A stretch of DNA of 64,000 nucleotides from DUZB01 sp963747555 (GCA_963747555.1 CAVVFZ010000002.1:1-64000), one strand, 5' to 3'. Numbered from the stretch's first letter, positions 8,011 through 17,699 are shown. The notes: a model not told the origin generated them from the sequence alone. Translations and numbers: made by a program.

Positions 8011-9340
8011 TCATCCGAATATGGAGGACAGGCTTCTCAGCCCTCCCTTTTTTGTGAAACGCTCCATCATCTTCTTCGTCTGCGCAAAATTTTTCAGCAG
8101 ACGGTTTACATCCTGCACGGTGGTCCCGCTTCCTCACGGCAATCCTGCGTCTCCTGCTGCCGTTGATAATCTTGAATTTTCTTCTTTCGTCCACCGTCAT
8201 GGAATTAATGATCGCTTCCACTTTGACCAGCTCTTTTTCATCCGGCTTCATCCCTTTCATCGCTTTTAACTTCCCCATCCCGGGGAGCATTCCGAGGATA
8301 TCCTCAAGAGATCCGAGTTTTTTCATCTGTTTGAGCTGGGAACGAAAATCCTCGAGATCGAACTCATTCTTTTTCAGTTTTTTCTCTAATGCTTTTGCTT
8401 CTTTCTCGCTGAATTGATCTTGAGCTTTTTCAATTAGGGAAAGAACATCGCCCATTCCAAGGATTTGGGAGGCCATTCTATCGGGATGAAAAGGCTCCAG
8501 TGCACTGATCTTTTCCCCTACACCGACGAATTTGATGGGTTTGCCCGTCACCGCACGAACGGACAGAGCGGCCCCACCCCTGGCATCGCCTTCCATTTTG
8601 GAGAGCACCACGCCGGTGATATTTAGGCTCTCGTTGAACTGCCCGGCCACGTTAACCGCATCCTGCCCGGTCATGGCATCCGCAACCAGCAAAATTTCCG
8701 AGGGATTCACCCTGCTCTTGATGGTTATCAGTTCATCCATCAAGGTTTTGTCGATGTGCAACCGGCCCGCGGTATCAATGATCAGGACATCCACTCCCTC
8801 TTGTTCCGCTCTGGCCAGGGCCGCGACGCAGATATCCTCCGGCCTGCTGTCAGGCTCGGAAGGAAAAACGGGTACATCAATTTCAGCGCCAAGTCTCTTC
8901 AATTGTTCGATGGCGGCTGGTCTATATACATCAGCAGGAACAAGGTAAGGCCTTTTCCCCTGTTTGCGAAGGTATTTTGCAAATTTCGCGGCAGTCGTCG
9001 TTTTTCCGGAGCCTTGAAGCCCCACCAACATCATCCGGTGGGGGCCGGCGCCCTCAAACTCAAGGTCATGCCGTGCCTCTCCCATGAGGCGGGTCAGCTC
9101 CTCGTTAACGATCTTGATAATCTGCTGACCCGGGGTAAGACTTTCCAGAACTTCCTGCCCAACAGCCCTGTTCCGAATGTCACTGACCAGTTCTTTTACT
9201 ACCTTGTAATGAACGTCCGCCTCCAACAGGGCCAGACGAACTTCCTTGAGGGCATCCTGGATATTCTTCTCCGTCAATCTGCCCCGGCCGGTCAGCTTTT
9301 TAAAGACGCCGTTTAATTTATCGGATAAGCTCTCAAACAT
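8011..9340 (-). CDS. ffh: Signal recognition particle protein Ffh, one frameshift
   Basis: GTPase that, with SRP RNA, targets nascent membrane proteins to FtsY and the translocon. The N domain starts MFESLSDKLNGVFKKLTGRG. The G domain shows GLQGSGKTTTAAKFAKYL, DTAGRLHID and the later GVGEKISALEPFHPDR. The M domain follows (IINGSRRRRIA). After this the frame slips at about 8134 (GTGAGGAAGC, one extra base). In the alternative frame the expected tail continues, GSGTTVQDVNRLLKNFAQ, and ends at 8011, giving about 442 residues. An uncorrected reading would run to 7967 into rpsP. Confidence 0.9.
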
Positions 9341-9367
9341 GATTTCTCTTTAACATGATAAATTTTC

Positions 9368-9397
9368 AGTATATTTTAATCGATAGTTTTTTGTCAA
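9368..9397 (-). promoter_or_regulatory. Predicted sigma-70 promoter of the ffh operon
   Basis: On the minus strand TTGACA (9392-9397) and TATACT (9368-9373) are separated by 18 bases of AT-rich DNA, 28 bases ahead of the ffh ATG. This probably drives the unit from ffh towards ssrA. Confidence 0.65.
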
Positions 9398-9568
9398 TAA
9401 AAAAACGGAAGTAAGGAGAAATAACATCCCAATTGCTTTACATTACCATATTTTAGCCCTTTTAACACGAAAATGTTTATAGGTGCGGCAATTCCTCTTA
9501 TGCCTATTTCTCCCCGGCCTTCGCACCAACAAAACGCATAATGAGGATTGCTGAATTTTTGGGTTGCC

Positions 9569-10480
9569 ATGGAAGCCGATACCATCTACTATTGGTCGTC
9601 TCGTAAAAAGTCGGTGGAAAACGTTTTAGGAGAGGTTTTAGATTCTTATGGGCTTATTCCGAGAGGTTATCTTTCACAATGCGTAATAGGCTTTATGGAA
9701 AATTCGCTGGACGAAGAAGGAATTATTCGACCGCATAAGGGCAGAAATGACCCTGCCCTGGGAAGCGACGTGATCATGGCCATGATTCCGTCCGATCTGG
9801 CTTATCTTGCAGGCAGGAGCGGAGCAAGCAAAGTGACATTCCCGGGCTCCAGGCTGTGTCCGTTGTATGTGAAAGAAGAAAATGAGACCCCGTTTTTGGC
9901 CCTTTGCGGTCCTTTCACCGGCGCTCCTCACGCGGTGATGGCGCTTGAAAAACTCATTGTTATGGGCGCCAAGAGGGTCTGGGTTTTGGGTTGGTGCGGA
10001 TCACTGCAGCCGGATGTGCGGATCGGGGACATCCTTCTTCCCACGCTTGCCATTTCGGAGGAGGGTACGTCCAGGCATTATCCCGTCGGCAACAAATCCA
10101 TTCAGCCGGACACGGATCTTCACCGGATGCTTTTAGAATATATGGAGCGGGAACAGATCCCCTTTTCCGCGGGGACTGTGTGGACAACGGATGCGGTTTA
10201 TCGCGAAACCCCTCGAAAGGTCAGGGAATTTCAAGAGCAGGGCGTTTTAGGGGTGGAAATGGAGATGTCCGCGCTATTCACGGTGGCCCTGTATCGTTCG
10301 GTGGCCATGGCCGGATTGCTGGTCGTTTCGGACGAGCTTTTTGATTTAAAATGGACACCGGGTTTTTCAAATCCCGCACTCAAGAGAGGGTCTCGCCTGG
10401 CGGCCGAGATTCTTCTGAGCATAATAGGCCATCCAAGCGGCGCAACCGCTTGGAAAGGCAATCGTTCCGGAGAATTTTGA
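9569..10480 (+). CDS. Nucleoside phosphorylase (PNP/UDP family)
   Basis: Belongs to the purine/uridine phosphorylase superfamily, which splits a nucleoside with phosphate to free base and sugar phosphate. Recognisable parts are GPFTGAPHAVMALEKLIVMG followed by RVWVLGWCGSLQPDVRIGD, the region GTVWTTDAVYRETP and the ribose-binding GVEMEMSALFTVA. The length (303 residues) is somewhat more than E. coli enzymes. The start is unsure: ATG at 9569 is chosen, TTG at 9548 is the alternative, and neither has a clear ribosome site. The substrate base cannot be read from sequence. It is coupled to the DUF1786 gene by a TGATG overlap. Confidence 0.8.
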   Translation: MEADTIYYWSSRKKSVENVLGEVLDSYGLIPRGYLSQCVIGFMENSLDEEGIIRPHKGRNDPALGSDVIMAMIPSDLAYLAGRSGASKVTFPGSRLCPLYVKEENETPFLALCGPFTGAPHAVMALEKLIVMGAKRVWVLGWCGSLQPDVRIGDILLPTLAISEEGTSRHYPVGNKSIQPDTDLHRMLLEYMEREQIPFSAGTVWTTDAVYRETPRKVREFQEQGVLGVEMEMSALFTVALYRSVAMAGLLVVSDELFDLKWTPGFSNPALKRGSRLAAEILLSIIGHPSGATAWKGNRSGEF

Positions 10481-11535
10481 TGCATATGGAAAACGGCGTG
10501 CTTGCCATCGATATCGGAAGCGGCACCCAGGATATCCTTGTATGGCGCCATGGCATATCCATGGAAAACTGCCCAAAGATGATCTTACCCTCTGCAACCA
10601 CCATCCTTGCAGGGAAAATAGACCAAGCCACAAAAAATGGACAGCATCTCTTTCTTTCGGGGAATGTGATGGGCGGCGGCCCATCTTCCGCGGCGGTACG
10701 CAGGCACCTGAAAGCAGGATTAAAGGTGTTTGCCATGGAGAGGCCCGCCCTTACCTTCCACGATAACCTGGACAGAGTCCGAGGCATGGGCATTGAAATT
10801 GTTGAAAAAAGACCTATGATCGAGTCCATCAGGGAACTGACCATGGGAGATCTGAACCTTGGGGCGATTCATCAGGCATTGGCTCTTTTTGACGTTTCGG
10901 CGCCGGAAATCGTTGCCGTTGCCGTTCAGGATCACGGTTTTTCCCCGCATGAGAGCAACAGGGTGTTCCGATTTAAACAGTGGAACGAGCTGCTGCATAC
11001 CCAAAAGGGGTTTTCTGCGCTGCTTTATGAAAAGCCGCCGGAACATCTCACCCGCATGCAAGCCATCTGTGAAACGGCTCCGGGAGCATTGGTTATGGAC
11101 ACAGGGGTGGCTGCCATTCTGGGCGCTCTTACCGACCCCTGGATTTCAGCGCGGCGTGAAGAAGGGGTGGTCATTATTAATATCGGCAATGAACATATTC
11201 TGGCGGCGCTGCTCCAGGGAAACCAGGTTTGGGGTATTTACGAACACCATACCTCTCTGATGACACCTGAAAAGCTCGAAAAACATCTGGAACGTTTCAA
11301 GAAGGAGGAGCTTTCCAATCAGGAAATTCTGGATGAAATGGGCCACGGATGTACAATCCTTTCGGGGGCATCCCTTGTGAGTTCTTTTCAGCACCTGGGG
11401 ATAACCGGCCCCAACCGTGAACGCTTTTCCGCGCTTAATGGACACATGGCGGCTCCTTTCGGCGACATGATGCTTACCGGTTGTTTTGGTCTTCTCGAGG
11501 CCGTGAAGAGGAGGTTGAAACCGGATAATGAATGA
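10480..11535 (+). CDS. DUF1786 family protein, actin-like ATPase fold
   Basis: A 351-residue member of DUF1786, an uncharacterised family whose start (GVLAIDIGSGTQDILVW) looks like the phosphate-1 loop of the actin/Hsp70/sugar-kinase ATPase fold. Later glycine-rich strands VMDTGVAAILGAL and VVIINIGNEHILAALL fit the phosphate-2 region. No function is established. The ATG at 10480 overlaps the phosphorylase stop and has GGAG seven bases ahead. Its end overlaps ligA by 8 bases, so phosphorylase, DUF1786 and ligase are translated from one message. Confidence 0.75.
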   Translation: MHMENGVLAIDIGSGTQDILVWRHGISMENCPKMILPSATTILAGKIDQATKNGQHLFLSGNVMGGGPSSAAVRRHLKAGLKVFAMERPALTFHDNLDRVRGMGIEIVEKRPMIESIRELTMGDLNLGAIHQALALFDVSAPEIVAVAVQDHGFSPHESNRVFRFKQWNELLHTQKGFSALLYEKPPEHLTRMQAICETAPGALVMDTGVAAILGALTDPWISARREEGVVIINIGNEHILAALLQGNQVWGIYEHHTSLMTPEKLEKHLERFKKEELSNQEILDEMGHGCTILSGASLVSSFQHLGITGPNRERFSALNGHMAAPFGDMMLTGCFGLLEAVKRRLKPDNE

Positions 11536-13544
11536 CATAGCCAGAAAAATCAGTGAATTAACTGAGGCGATCAGGCGACATAACCGGATGTATTATGTCC
11601 TTGATGACCCTGAAATATCCGATGCCGAATATGACAGGCTTTTCAGAGAATTGCTCGATCTTGAAAAGCAATATCCGGAATTGGCGGCCCCTGATTCGCC
11701 AACCAAAAAGGTGGGCGCCCCTCCTCAGAAAACCTTTTCTTCCGTTCAGCACACGATCCCGATGCTCAGTCTTGAAAACGGTTTCAGTGACAAAGATCTG
11801 ATCGATTTTGATGGGAGGATCAGAAAGTTTCTGGGAGACAGCAGGGACGTTGAATATGCGGTGGAGCCAAAAATAGATGGATTGGCCGTAGAAATCGTTT
11901 ACGAGAAGGGGTTGCTTACGGTGGCTTCCACACGGGGCGACGGTTCTGTGGGAGAAGATGTAACCGCCAATATCAAAACGATTCTCACGGTTCCTCTCAA
12001 ATTGACGCAAAAAAAGAACAGGCCATTGCCTCCTGATCTCCTCGAAGTCAGGGGCGAAGTCTACATGGAAAGGGCCGCGTTTCAAAAATTGAATGACAGC
12101 AGATTACAAAAGGGTCTTTCTCCCTTTGCCAACCCGCGAAATGCGGCAGCGGGATCTTTGCGTCAGTTGGATCACAGGGTAACGGTAAAAAGGCCCTTGA
12201 ATATGTTCTGCTATGGGATCGGAACCATCACGAACCCAGCCTTTGATACCTACTACGAAATGATGTTGGCCCTGCAGGAATGGGGGCTTCGTGTGAACAG
12301 GCCCCACATCAGATTGTGCCGCGACGTGAAGGATGTCATGGCTTACTGTCATGAGATTGAAGAGAAAAGGGATCAATTCCCCTATGAAATCGATGGGGCT
12401 GTGATCAAAACAAACCGTCTGGATCTTCAGGCCCGCCTGGGCACGAAATCCAGGAGCCCGCGATGGGCTATCGCCTTTAAATTCAAGGCTACCCAGGAGA
12501 CGACCAGGATCCGAAAAATTGCCGTCCAGGTTGGTCGAACGGGGGTGCTCACGCCGGTAGCTCACCTGGAACCGGTCGAAATAGGCGGCGTAACGGTTAG
12601 TCGGGCAACGCTGCACAACCCCGATGAAATCGACAGGAAGGATGTCCGTGAGGGAGACATGGTTGTCGTTCAGAGGGCAGGCGACGTGATACCGGAGGTC
12701 GTCAAAGTTGTGGCAACCAAAAGGACCGGAAGCGAGAAGAAGTTTTACATGCCTTCCCATTGTCCCGCATGCGGGTCTGCCGTAGTGAAAAAAGAAAGCG
12801 AAGTGGCACTGCGATGTGAGAATCCTCTCTGTCCGGCGCAGGTAAGGGGTGCACTGAAGCATTTTGTCTCGAAAGGGGCCATGGATATTGACGGTCTTGG
12901 AGATAAAAATCCTGGACCAGTTGATGGCAAGGGGGCTGGTACAGGATGAAGCAGACCTGTACAATCTCACCTTGGAAAATTTTCTCACGCTTGATAAGAT
13001 AAAGGAAAAATCGGCGCGAAATCTCATGAACGCCATTGAGAAAAGCAAGAAGGCGACCTTGTCAAAATTCATCTTTTCCCTGGGCATCAGACATGTGGGG
13101 GAGTATGTGGCGGCACTCCTTGCGGAACATTTTGAAAGCATCGAAATGCTGCAAAAAGCCACGGAGGAGGATCTTTTAGCCATCGAAGGAATCGGGCCTC
13201 AGATCGCGGAAAGCATTGTATCCTATTTTGAAGACGAGCAGAAAAGAATGCTCATCGACCGGTTGCTGGGTGCGGGCCTGATCATGGAAAGGCCGCCGGT
13301 GCTTTCTTTTTCCGAGGTCCAGGGCAAGGTCTTTGTCCTTACCGGCACACTGCGTTCCATGAAACGTTCGGAAGCCAAGGAGGTCATCGTCAAGAATGGA
13401 GGGAGAGTGGCTTCTTCCATAACGGCAAACACTGATTTCCTGGTGGCGGGGGATTCTCCGGGTTCAAAATTAGGGAAGGCGGAAAGTCTTCATGTCCCAA
13501 TTCTGAAGGAAGAAGACTTCAAGGGATTGTTGGGCATTTCATAA
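11528..13544 (+). CDS. ligA: NAD-dependent DNA ligase LigA, one frameshift
   Basis: Seals nicks in DNA using NAD+. The adenylation motif VEPKIDGLAVE puts the catalytic lysine at residue 115. The OB domain, the zinc cysteines CPACG...CENPLCPAQ, helix-hairpin-helix repeats (ILDQLMARGLV onwards) and a C-terminal BRCT domain (VFVLTGTLRSMKRSEAKEVI) follow in order. The frame slips near 12908 in GATAAAAATCC, where one A of a five-A run appears extra. Corrected, the enzyme has about 671 residues, the standard length. As written, the first frame stops at 12949 just after the zinc finger. Confidence 0.92.
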
Positions 13545-13564
13545 CCCGACCGATTGGGTTCAAT

Positions 13565-13843
13565 ATGGAGAACAAAAGAGTTCATTTGATGATTAAGGGA
13601 CGCGTGCAGGGAGTCTGGTTCAGGGAAAGCACCCGCAGGAAGGCGGTATCTCTCGGAATAAGAGGCTGGGTGCGCAATCTTCCCGATGGAACAGTGGAAG
13701 TGCTGGCAGAAGGGGGCGAAGGCCCAATGTCTGATTTTGTATCGTGGTGCCGTCAGGGCCCTCCGTCAGCGAATGTACAACAGATTATCAAGAAAGAAGA
13801 GGAATGGCGGAATGAGTTCAGCTCTTTTGAAATTGCTTATTAA
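13565..13843 (+). CDS. acyP: Acylphosphatase
   Basis: Small (92-residue) enzyme hydrolysing acyl phosphates such as acetyl phosphate or carbamoyl phosphate. The phosphate-binding loop VQGVWFRESTRRKA contains the catalytic Arg. GIRGWVRNLPDGTVEVLAEG carries the catalytic Asn. It lies 20 bases after ligA and its tail overlaps the following lipoprotein gene by 32 bases. Confidence 0.93.
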   Translation: MENKRVHLMIKGRVQGVWFRESTRRKAVSLGIRGWVRNLPDGTVEVLAEGGEGPMSDFVSWCRQGPPSANVQQIIKKEEEWRNEFSSFEIAY

Positions 13844-14783
13844 GAAATACCCAAACTCCAATTATACCAGGCAGAGATTGCTGCTTTCCACACTGGCATT
13901 CCTTTTGACATTGTCTTTTGGTTGCAGTGCCACAAAGTCGACGGTTGAAACCGTGCTGCCCCGATCCGTGGCAAAAAAAATCCTGCCGACGGGCGATTTC
14001 CTCAAAAAACGCGTGATGGTCTTTCCGTTCGTTGACCAGGCGGGTTTGGGACCTGAAAGGGTGAGAAAGCTAAACGAGGAGTTTTACGGCCTTCTGGAAA
14101 AATCTCCTTCTTTGCTCCTGTATAAATCCCCGGACGGACAGTACTCCTCTCTTGCCATGAATTCTCCCCAATTCGGCGTCGTTACCAGTTCAGTCCTCGT
14201 AGATGTTGCCGAGCAGATGGGTATGACCGATCTCCTGATCGGAGTTCTGAACCCCATTGAAATTTCTATCAATAAAACAGGCCTTTGGCCTTTTGACAGC
14301 TGGAAGAAAATTTACGTGGTATCGGTCGCGGTGAACATTGTGGATATTGCCACCAAAACCCTTCTTCTTACCCAACTTGATTCGAAAGAGTTTACCGTTC
14401 CCCTCGATGAAGCTGAAAATGAAGATGAGCAGGAATACATCAAACGGGTCACCTCCGAAGCGATTCCCGAAATCATGGAAACGCTGGTTGCGGAAGTGGA
14501 AGACAGGCTGATGGAAAATGCCTTTACGGGAAAAATCTTGGCCATTGATGAGGGCACAATCTTGTTCAACGCGGGCAGTGAGGTGGGCCTGAATGAAGGG
14601 CAGGTCTTTGATGTGTTTTCTCTCGGGAAGGCTATCCCCTCGGCGAGCGGACGGGAGGTTCATCTTTTCGGGAATAAAATCGGGCAAATAAAGACCACGA
14701 AAGTCATGGAAAAGCATTCCCTCGCGGAAGCGCTGAACGGCGGCCCCTTTGAAGCGGGGCAGATCATTCGGTTTCGGCGTTGA
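13812..14783 (+). CDS. Predicted lipoprotein of unknown function
   Basis: A 323-residue protein not recognised as a named family. The ATG at 13812 gives a basic N-terminus, a hydrophobic stretch LLLSTLAFLLTLSFGC and a lipobox-like LSFGC, so the mature protein should be acylated at that Cys and exported. The body has VMVFPFVDQ, reminiscent of outer-membrane or penicillin-binding-protein activator lipoproteins. A C-terminal stretch GKILAIDEGTILFNAGSEVG with a GQIKTTKV strand resembles a FlgT-type or regulatory beta domain. The last gene of the plus-strand unit, it meets the glycosyltransferase gene tail to tail with 8 bases between. Confidence 0.7.
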   Translation: MSSALLKLLIKKYPNSNYTRQRLLLSTLAFLLTLSFGCSATKSTVETVLPRSVAKKILPTGDFLKKRVMVFPFVDQAGLGPERVRKLNEEFYGLLEKSPSLLLYKSPDGQYSSLAMNSPQFGVVTSSVLVDVAEQMGMTDLLIGVLNPIEISINKTGLWPFDSWKKIYVVSVAVNIVDIATKTLLLTQLDSKEFTVPLDEAENEDEQEYIKRVTSEAIPEIMETLVAEVEDRLMENAFTGKILAIDEGTILFNAGSEVGLNEGQVFDVFSLGKAIPSASGREVHLFGNKIGQIKTTKVMEKHSLAEALNGGPFEAGQIIRFRR

Positions 14784-14791
14784 TCTTTTTC

Positions 14792-16030
14792 TTACCGGCG
14801 GTTAACCGATTCGGCCCAACGTTTCAGGAGATACGGCTTGGTCGTTTCGAAAGTGGCGCAATCCTCTTCGATCGCTTCTTCAGCCTGCTTAATGGTCATT
14901 TTCTCCGTTCGCAGCACAAAGGACAGGGTCCTTCCAAAATAGAGAGGGATCAGAGAATCCATGATCTGGTCCGTATCAATGGTCACTCTCCCGTAAGAAA
15001 CGGCGGTATCAAAAAGGATTCTGGCCCAGAGATCGGTGGGAAAATTAAATTCCGAAATCCGCATTCCTTTGATCTCCAATAGCTTTCTGTAAGCATCCGG
15101 CGTAAGGATTTCCTGCCATATCGCGCTGTGCGTTTCGAAACCCCGCTGAAACTGATGGAGAAGATTCTCCATATTCACCCCGACCTTGGGCGGCATTTCC
15201 ACTTCTCCAAGGCCAAAGCCGTAAATGGCGGTGGGCCTGCTGTTTTTTACTTTGGTCCAATATGCATCAGAGTATCTCATCATGGAAAAAATGGTGCCCA
15301 CAACCTGTCTGAACATGGGCCCTAAATCAGCCCCCGGGTCCTTTGTGCGGTGAATTTTCGGCCTTCCCATAAACGCCTGGCATATTTTCATTTTTTGATT
15401 GATGGCCAGGGTAGTCATCCAGATGTCAATGCCGAAATTCGCCACCGAATCATCCCAGATCGTGCTTTCAAGATACACCTGGTTCAGCCTGCCGCTGAAA
15501 CCGAAATCCCCTCCGATCGGTTGTCTTACCCTTCGCCCATACAGCGCCCTTGTCATGGGATAAGCGATTCCTTTGGTAATCGTTCCATCATATTTATGCC
15601 GTATATAGAGGGGCGCCACATAAGAAAATCCGTTGAAGAGGGGTTCCCCCAGGTGTTTGATCCATTCGGGCGTAATACTCTTAAGATCCGCATCAACCAC
15701 CACCACCGCTTTTGCGTGAAGATCACTTACTTTTTGAAAAAGATTCCTGAAGTTGTTCCCCTTTCCCTTTACTCCGGGAGCTGTGGAAAGATAGATCTTG
15801 GGCGTTCTTGTAGGGGTGTCAAGAAATGCCTGTTTTGTATTGTCAGGGGAATTATTATCGCAATTGATGATGACGGATTCGTATTCCGAAAAATATTTTC
15901 TTAACCCTTCATCGGCTCGGGAGACGGGGTAGGCGATGGAATCGGCTTCCTTATAAGAGGGTATGCATACTACCATTTTGGCCCTCTTGATATTTTCCGG
16001 ATTCGCCTCCTTTTCAAAAACATCAGACAT
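14792..16030 (-). CDS. GT-A glycosyltransferase, likely hexosyl-glycerate synthase
   Basis: A 412-residue GT-A fold enzyme. The N-terminus MVVCIPSYKEADSIAYPVS begins the nucleotide-sugar fold. VVVDADLKSITPEWIKHLGE holds the metal-binding DxD. RQPIGGDFGFSG and the later VANFGIDIWMTTLAI match the layout of mannosylglycerate synthase (GT78) and glucosyl-phosphoglycerate synthase (GT81). The call rests on these motifs and on the neighbour, an MPGP-type phosphatase whose gene overlaps it by 8 bases. The product is therefore probably mannosyl- or glucosyl-(3-phospho)glycerate, an osmolyte or polymer precursor; sugar and acceptor are inferred. GGAGGAG precedes the ATG. Confidence 0.65.
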   Translation of the reverse strand: MSDVFEKEANPENIKRAKMVVCIPSYKEADSIAYPVSRADEGLRKYFSEYESVIINCDNNSPDNTKQAFLDTPTRTPKIYLSTAPGVKGKGNNFRNLFQKVSDLHAKAVVVVDADLKSITPEWIKHLGEPLFNGFSYVAPLYIRHKYDGTITKGIAYPMTRALYGRRVRQPIGGDFGFSGRLNQVYLESTIWDDSVANFGIDIWMTTLAINQKMKICQAFMGRPKIHRTKDPGADLGPMFRQVVGTIFSMMRYSDAYWTKVKNSRPTAIYGFGLGEVEMPPKVGVNMENLLHQFQRGFETHSAIWQEILTPDAYRKLLEIKGMRISEFNFPTDLWARILFDTAVSYGRVTIDTDQIMDSLIPLYFGRTLSFVLRTEKMTIKQAEEAIEEDCATFETTKPYLLKRWAESVNRR

Positions 16031-16904
16031 CGCACTCCTCCTGATTTTCTTTCAAGATCTGTATTACTGCCGTGTTCCAGCCTTTTGGGCCCATCTCCTC
16101 TGTCATGATGAGCCCCGGAATGTTGTCTTTCAGCATGGGGTAGTCCTTTGTTGACGCAATGAGTACAGGAAAATCGGAGCGCTCAAGCATGCCGAAGTCG
16201 TTGGGACTATCCCCGAGGGCAATAGTCAGAATTTTTTTATACCGCTGTCGATACCAGGAAATCAGTAAATCCATGGCAATCCCTTTGTCATTTTTTCCAG
16301 TCAAGTGGAAAAAGCGCCCTCCGGAAGTAACCACAAGCCCTTTTCTTTCCGCGACTTTTTTGAGTGGCTCCATATCTTGGTAAAGACCGTTCAGAAGGAA
16401 CGGCTCATCAAATTCCCTCTCGGAAGCCAGCCGTGCTCCTTCTTCGTCCAGTCCTGTCCATTGCGCGATTTCCATCGGATTCATATCCGAAAATCCCCTC
16501 ATGTCCCAACCCAGTTCATGCCGAATATCCCTGAAATGCTCCACAAGACGGTCGTAATTCACACCCAATGAAATCTTCCAGAACCGCTTCCGTCCATTTT
16601 TCGAACGGACAGCCTCCTGGTTGCCTTCCAAAGGAGAACCGGAGGACGTCGCGGTCCTGAAGGGCGCATCCGGGCTAATTTCCCGTGGGAAAAAAATGCC
16701 ACCGCCATTTTCAGAGATGAAGGGAGCGGAAAGAGAAAGGATTTCATGCAGCGGTTCGATTTCCGATCTTGTTTTACTGGTAGCAAGGATAACCGGTACG
16801 CCACGCTCTCGGCAAAAATCCAAGGCTGGTCCGGCTTCGGCCCAGGAATAACTTTCATGGTCCAGAAGGGTATCATCCAAGTCGGTAAAAATCAAATACT
16901 GCAA
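16023..16904 (-). CDS. HAD phosphatase, mannosyl-3-phosphoglycerate phosphatase family
   Basis: A HAD-superfamily hydrolase of 293 residues. Motif I is FTDLDDTLLDH (nucleophile Asp), motif II is VILATSKTRSE, and motif IV is ALGDSPNDFGMLE. The YSWAEAGPALDFCRERGVPV stretch after motif I is characteristic of MPGP/YedP. It would dephosphorylate a hexosyl-3-phosphoglycerate made by the adjacent glycosyltransferase. The reading frame is open to 17498, but family similarity starts at QYLIFTDLDD. TTG at 16904, with AGGAGG ten bases upstream, is therefore the chosen start. Confidence 0.8.
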   Translation of the reverse strand: MQYLIFTDLDDTLLDHESYSWAEAGPALDFCRERGVPVILATSKTRSEIEPLHEILSLSAPFISENGGGIFFPREISPDAPFRTATSSGSPLEGNQEAVRSKNGRKRFWKISLGVNYDRLVEHFRDIRHELGWDMRGFSDMNPMEIAQWTGLDEEGARLASEREFDEPFLLNGLYQDMEPLKKVAERKGLVVTSGGRFFHLTGKNDKGIAMDLLISWYRQRYKKILTIALGDSPNDFGMLERSDFPVLIASTKDYPMLKDNIPGLIMTEEMGPKGWNTAVIQILKENQEECDV

Positions 16905-16926
16905 GATGCCGGGTCCTCCTGTGTGA

Positions 16927-16955
16927 AATGTAAAGAAAATGCGAACGGTTGTCAA
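16927..16955 (-). promoter_or_regulatory. Predicted sigma-70 promoter of the phosphatase-glycosyltransferase pair
   Basis: On the minus strand TTGACA (16950-16955), a 17-base spacer and TACATT (16927-16932). The expected transcription start, near 16920, falls on or next to the AGGAGG ribosome site at 16915-16920, so the leader would be about 16 nt. Confidence 0.6.
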
Positions 16956-17045
16956 TGTTCCAATAAATTTTGGCCGGAATGAGGCAAATCGGGGACGGGG
17001 TATCGGGAAACTTCGTCCCTCCTTTTCATGCAATACGGATTTTCC

Positions 17046-17074
17046 TTGAAAGGAATTCTCCCGGCTGGTAACTT
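17046..17074 (+). promoter_or_regulatory. Possible promoter of the HD-domain gene
   Basis: TTGAAA (17046-17051), 17 bases, TAACTT (17069-17074), ending 37 bases before the ATG at 17112. The -10 box is a weak match. Confidence 0.35.
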
Positions 17075-17111
17075 CCTCAGCAATCACATTCTTAACGGAG
17101 GAGAAACGAGA

Positions 17112-17699
17112 ATGATACCGTCGGTACAAGAATGCTTTCACTTGATGGATAAGTACGCCATGCTGGAAAATATCCGCGCCCACACGGTAATGGTAGGAAA
17201 AATTGCGTTTCTTATCGCCCGTGATCTTCAGCGTTCCGGAATTGATGTTTCCGTCAAGAAAGCCACTGTTGGGGCTCTCCTCCATGACATTGGCAAGACG
17301 CCGGCCCTTGAGTCCGGTGAAAACCACGCGGAGATCGGTATGCGAATCTGCCTTGAAAACAATCTGGACGAGATTGCTCCCATTGTCAGAGAACACGTCC
17401 GATTGAAAAACTACGAGTTGCAAGGGACCTACTGCGAAAAGGAAATTGTCTACTACTCGGACAAACGGGTCAATCACGACAAAATCGTGAGCCTGCATGA
17501 ACGGATGGACTATATTATCGACCGATATGCCTGTGGCAAGGAAGACCTCAGCGAGGCCATAAGGAAAAATTTTCTCCTTTGCGGCAGCGTCGAACAGAAA
17601 ATATTCAGGAAGCTGGCCTTCAGACCCGAAGCATTATCCCGTCTGGTAGAGTCTGAAGGACAAGCTTTCCTTTCGCTGGAAACAGAAAGAGATGGATAG
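17112..17699 (+). CDS. HD-domain phosphohydrolase
   Basis: A 195-residue single-domain HD protein. The metal ligands are the first His in ENIRAHTVMV, the HD pair in GALLHDIGKTPA, the His of ENHAEIGMR and VREHV. HDIG-type small proteins hydrolyse phosphate esters of nucleotides, but the substrate cannot be told here. The start at 17112 (MIPSVQECFHLMDKY) is fixed by GGAGGAG eight bases ahead; the longer open frame from 17028 lacks a ribosome site. It is monocistronic and divergent from the phosphatase pair. Confidence 0.8.
   Translation: MIPSVQECFHLMDKYAMLENIRAHTVMVGKIAFLIARDLQRSGIDVSVKKATVGALLHDIGKTPALESGENHAEIGMRICLENNLDEIAPIVREHVRLKNYELQGTYCEKEIVYYSDKRVNHDKIVSLHERMDYIIDRYACGKEDLSEAIRKNFLLCGSVEQKIFRKLAFRPEALSRLVESEGQAFLSLETERDG

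Noticed and set aside
9394..9585. 63-codon minus-strand frame ahead of ffh
   Set aside because: Covers the ffh promoter region, no ribosome site and no similarity.
12104..13183. 359-codon frame on the minus strand
   Set aside because: Entirely antisense to ligA, whose motifs are intact on the plus strand.
16905..17498. N-terminal extension of the phosphatase frame (open from 17498)
   Set aside because: No similarity upstream of QYLIFTDLDD, it overlaps the HD-domain gene, and TTG at 16904 has a strong ribosome site.
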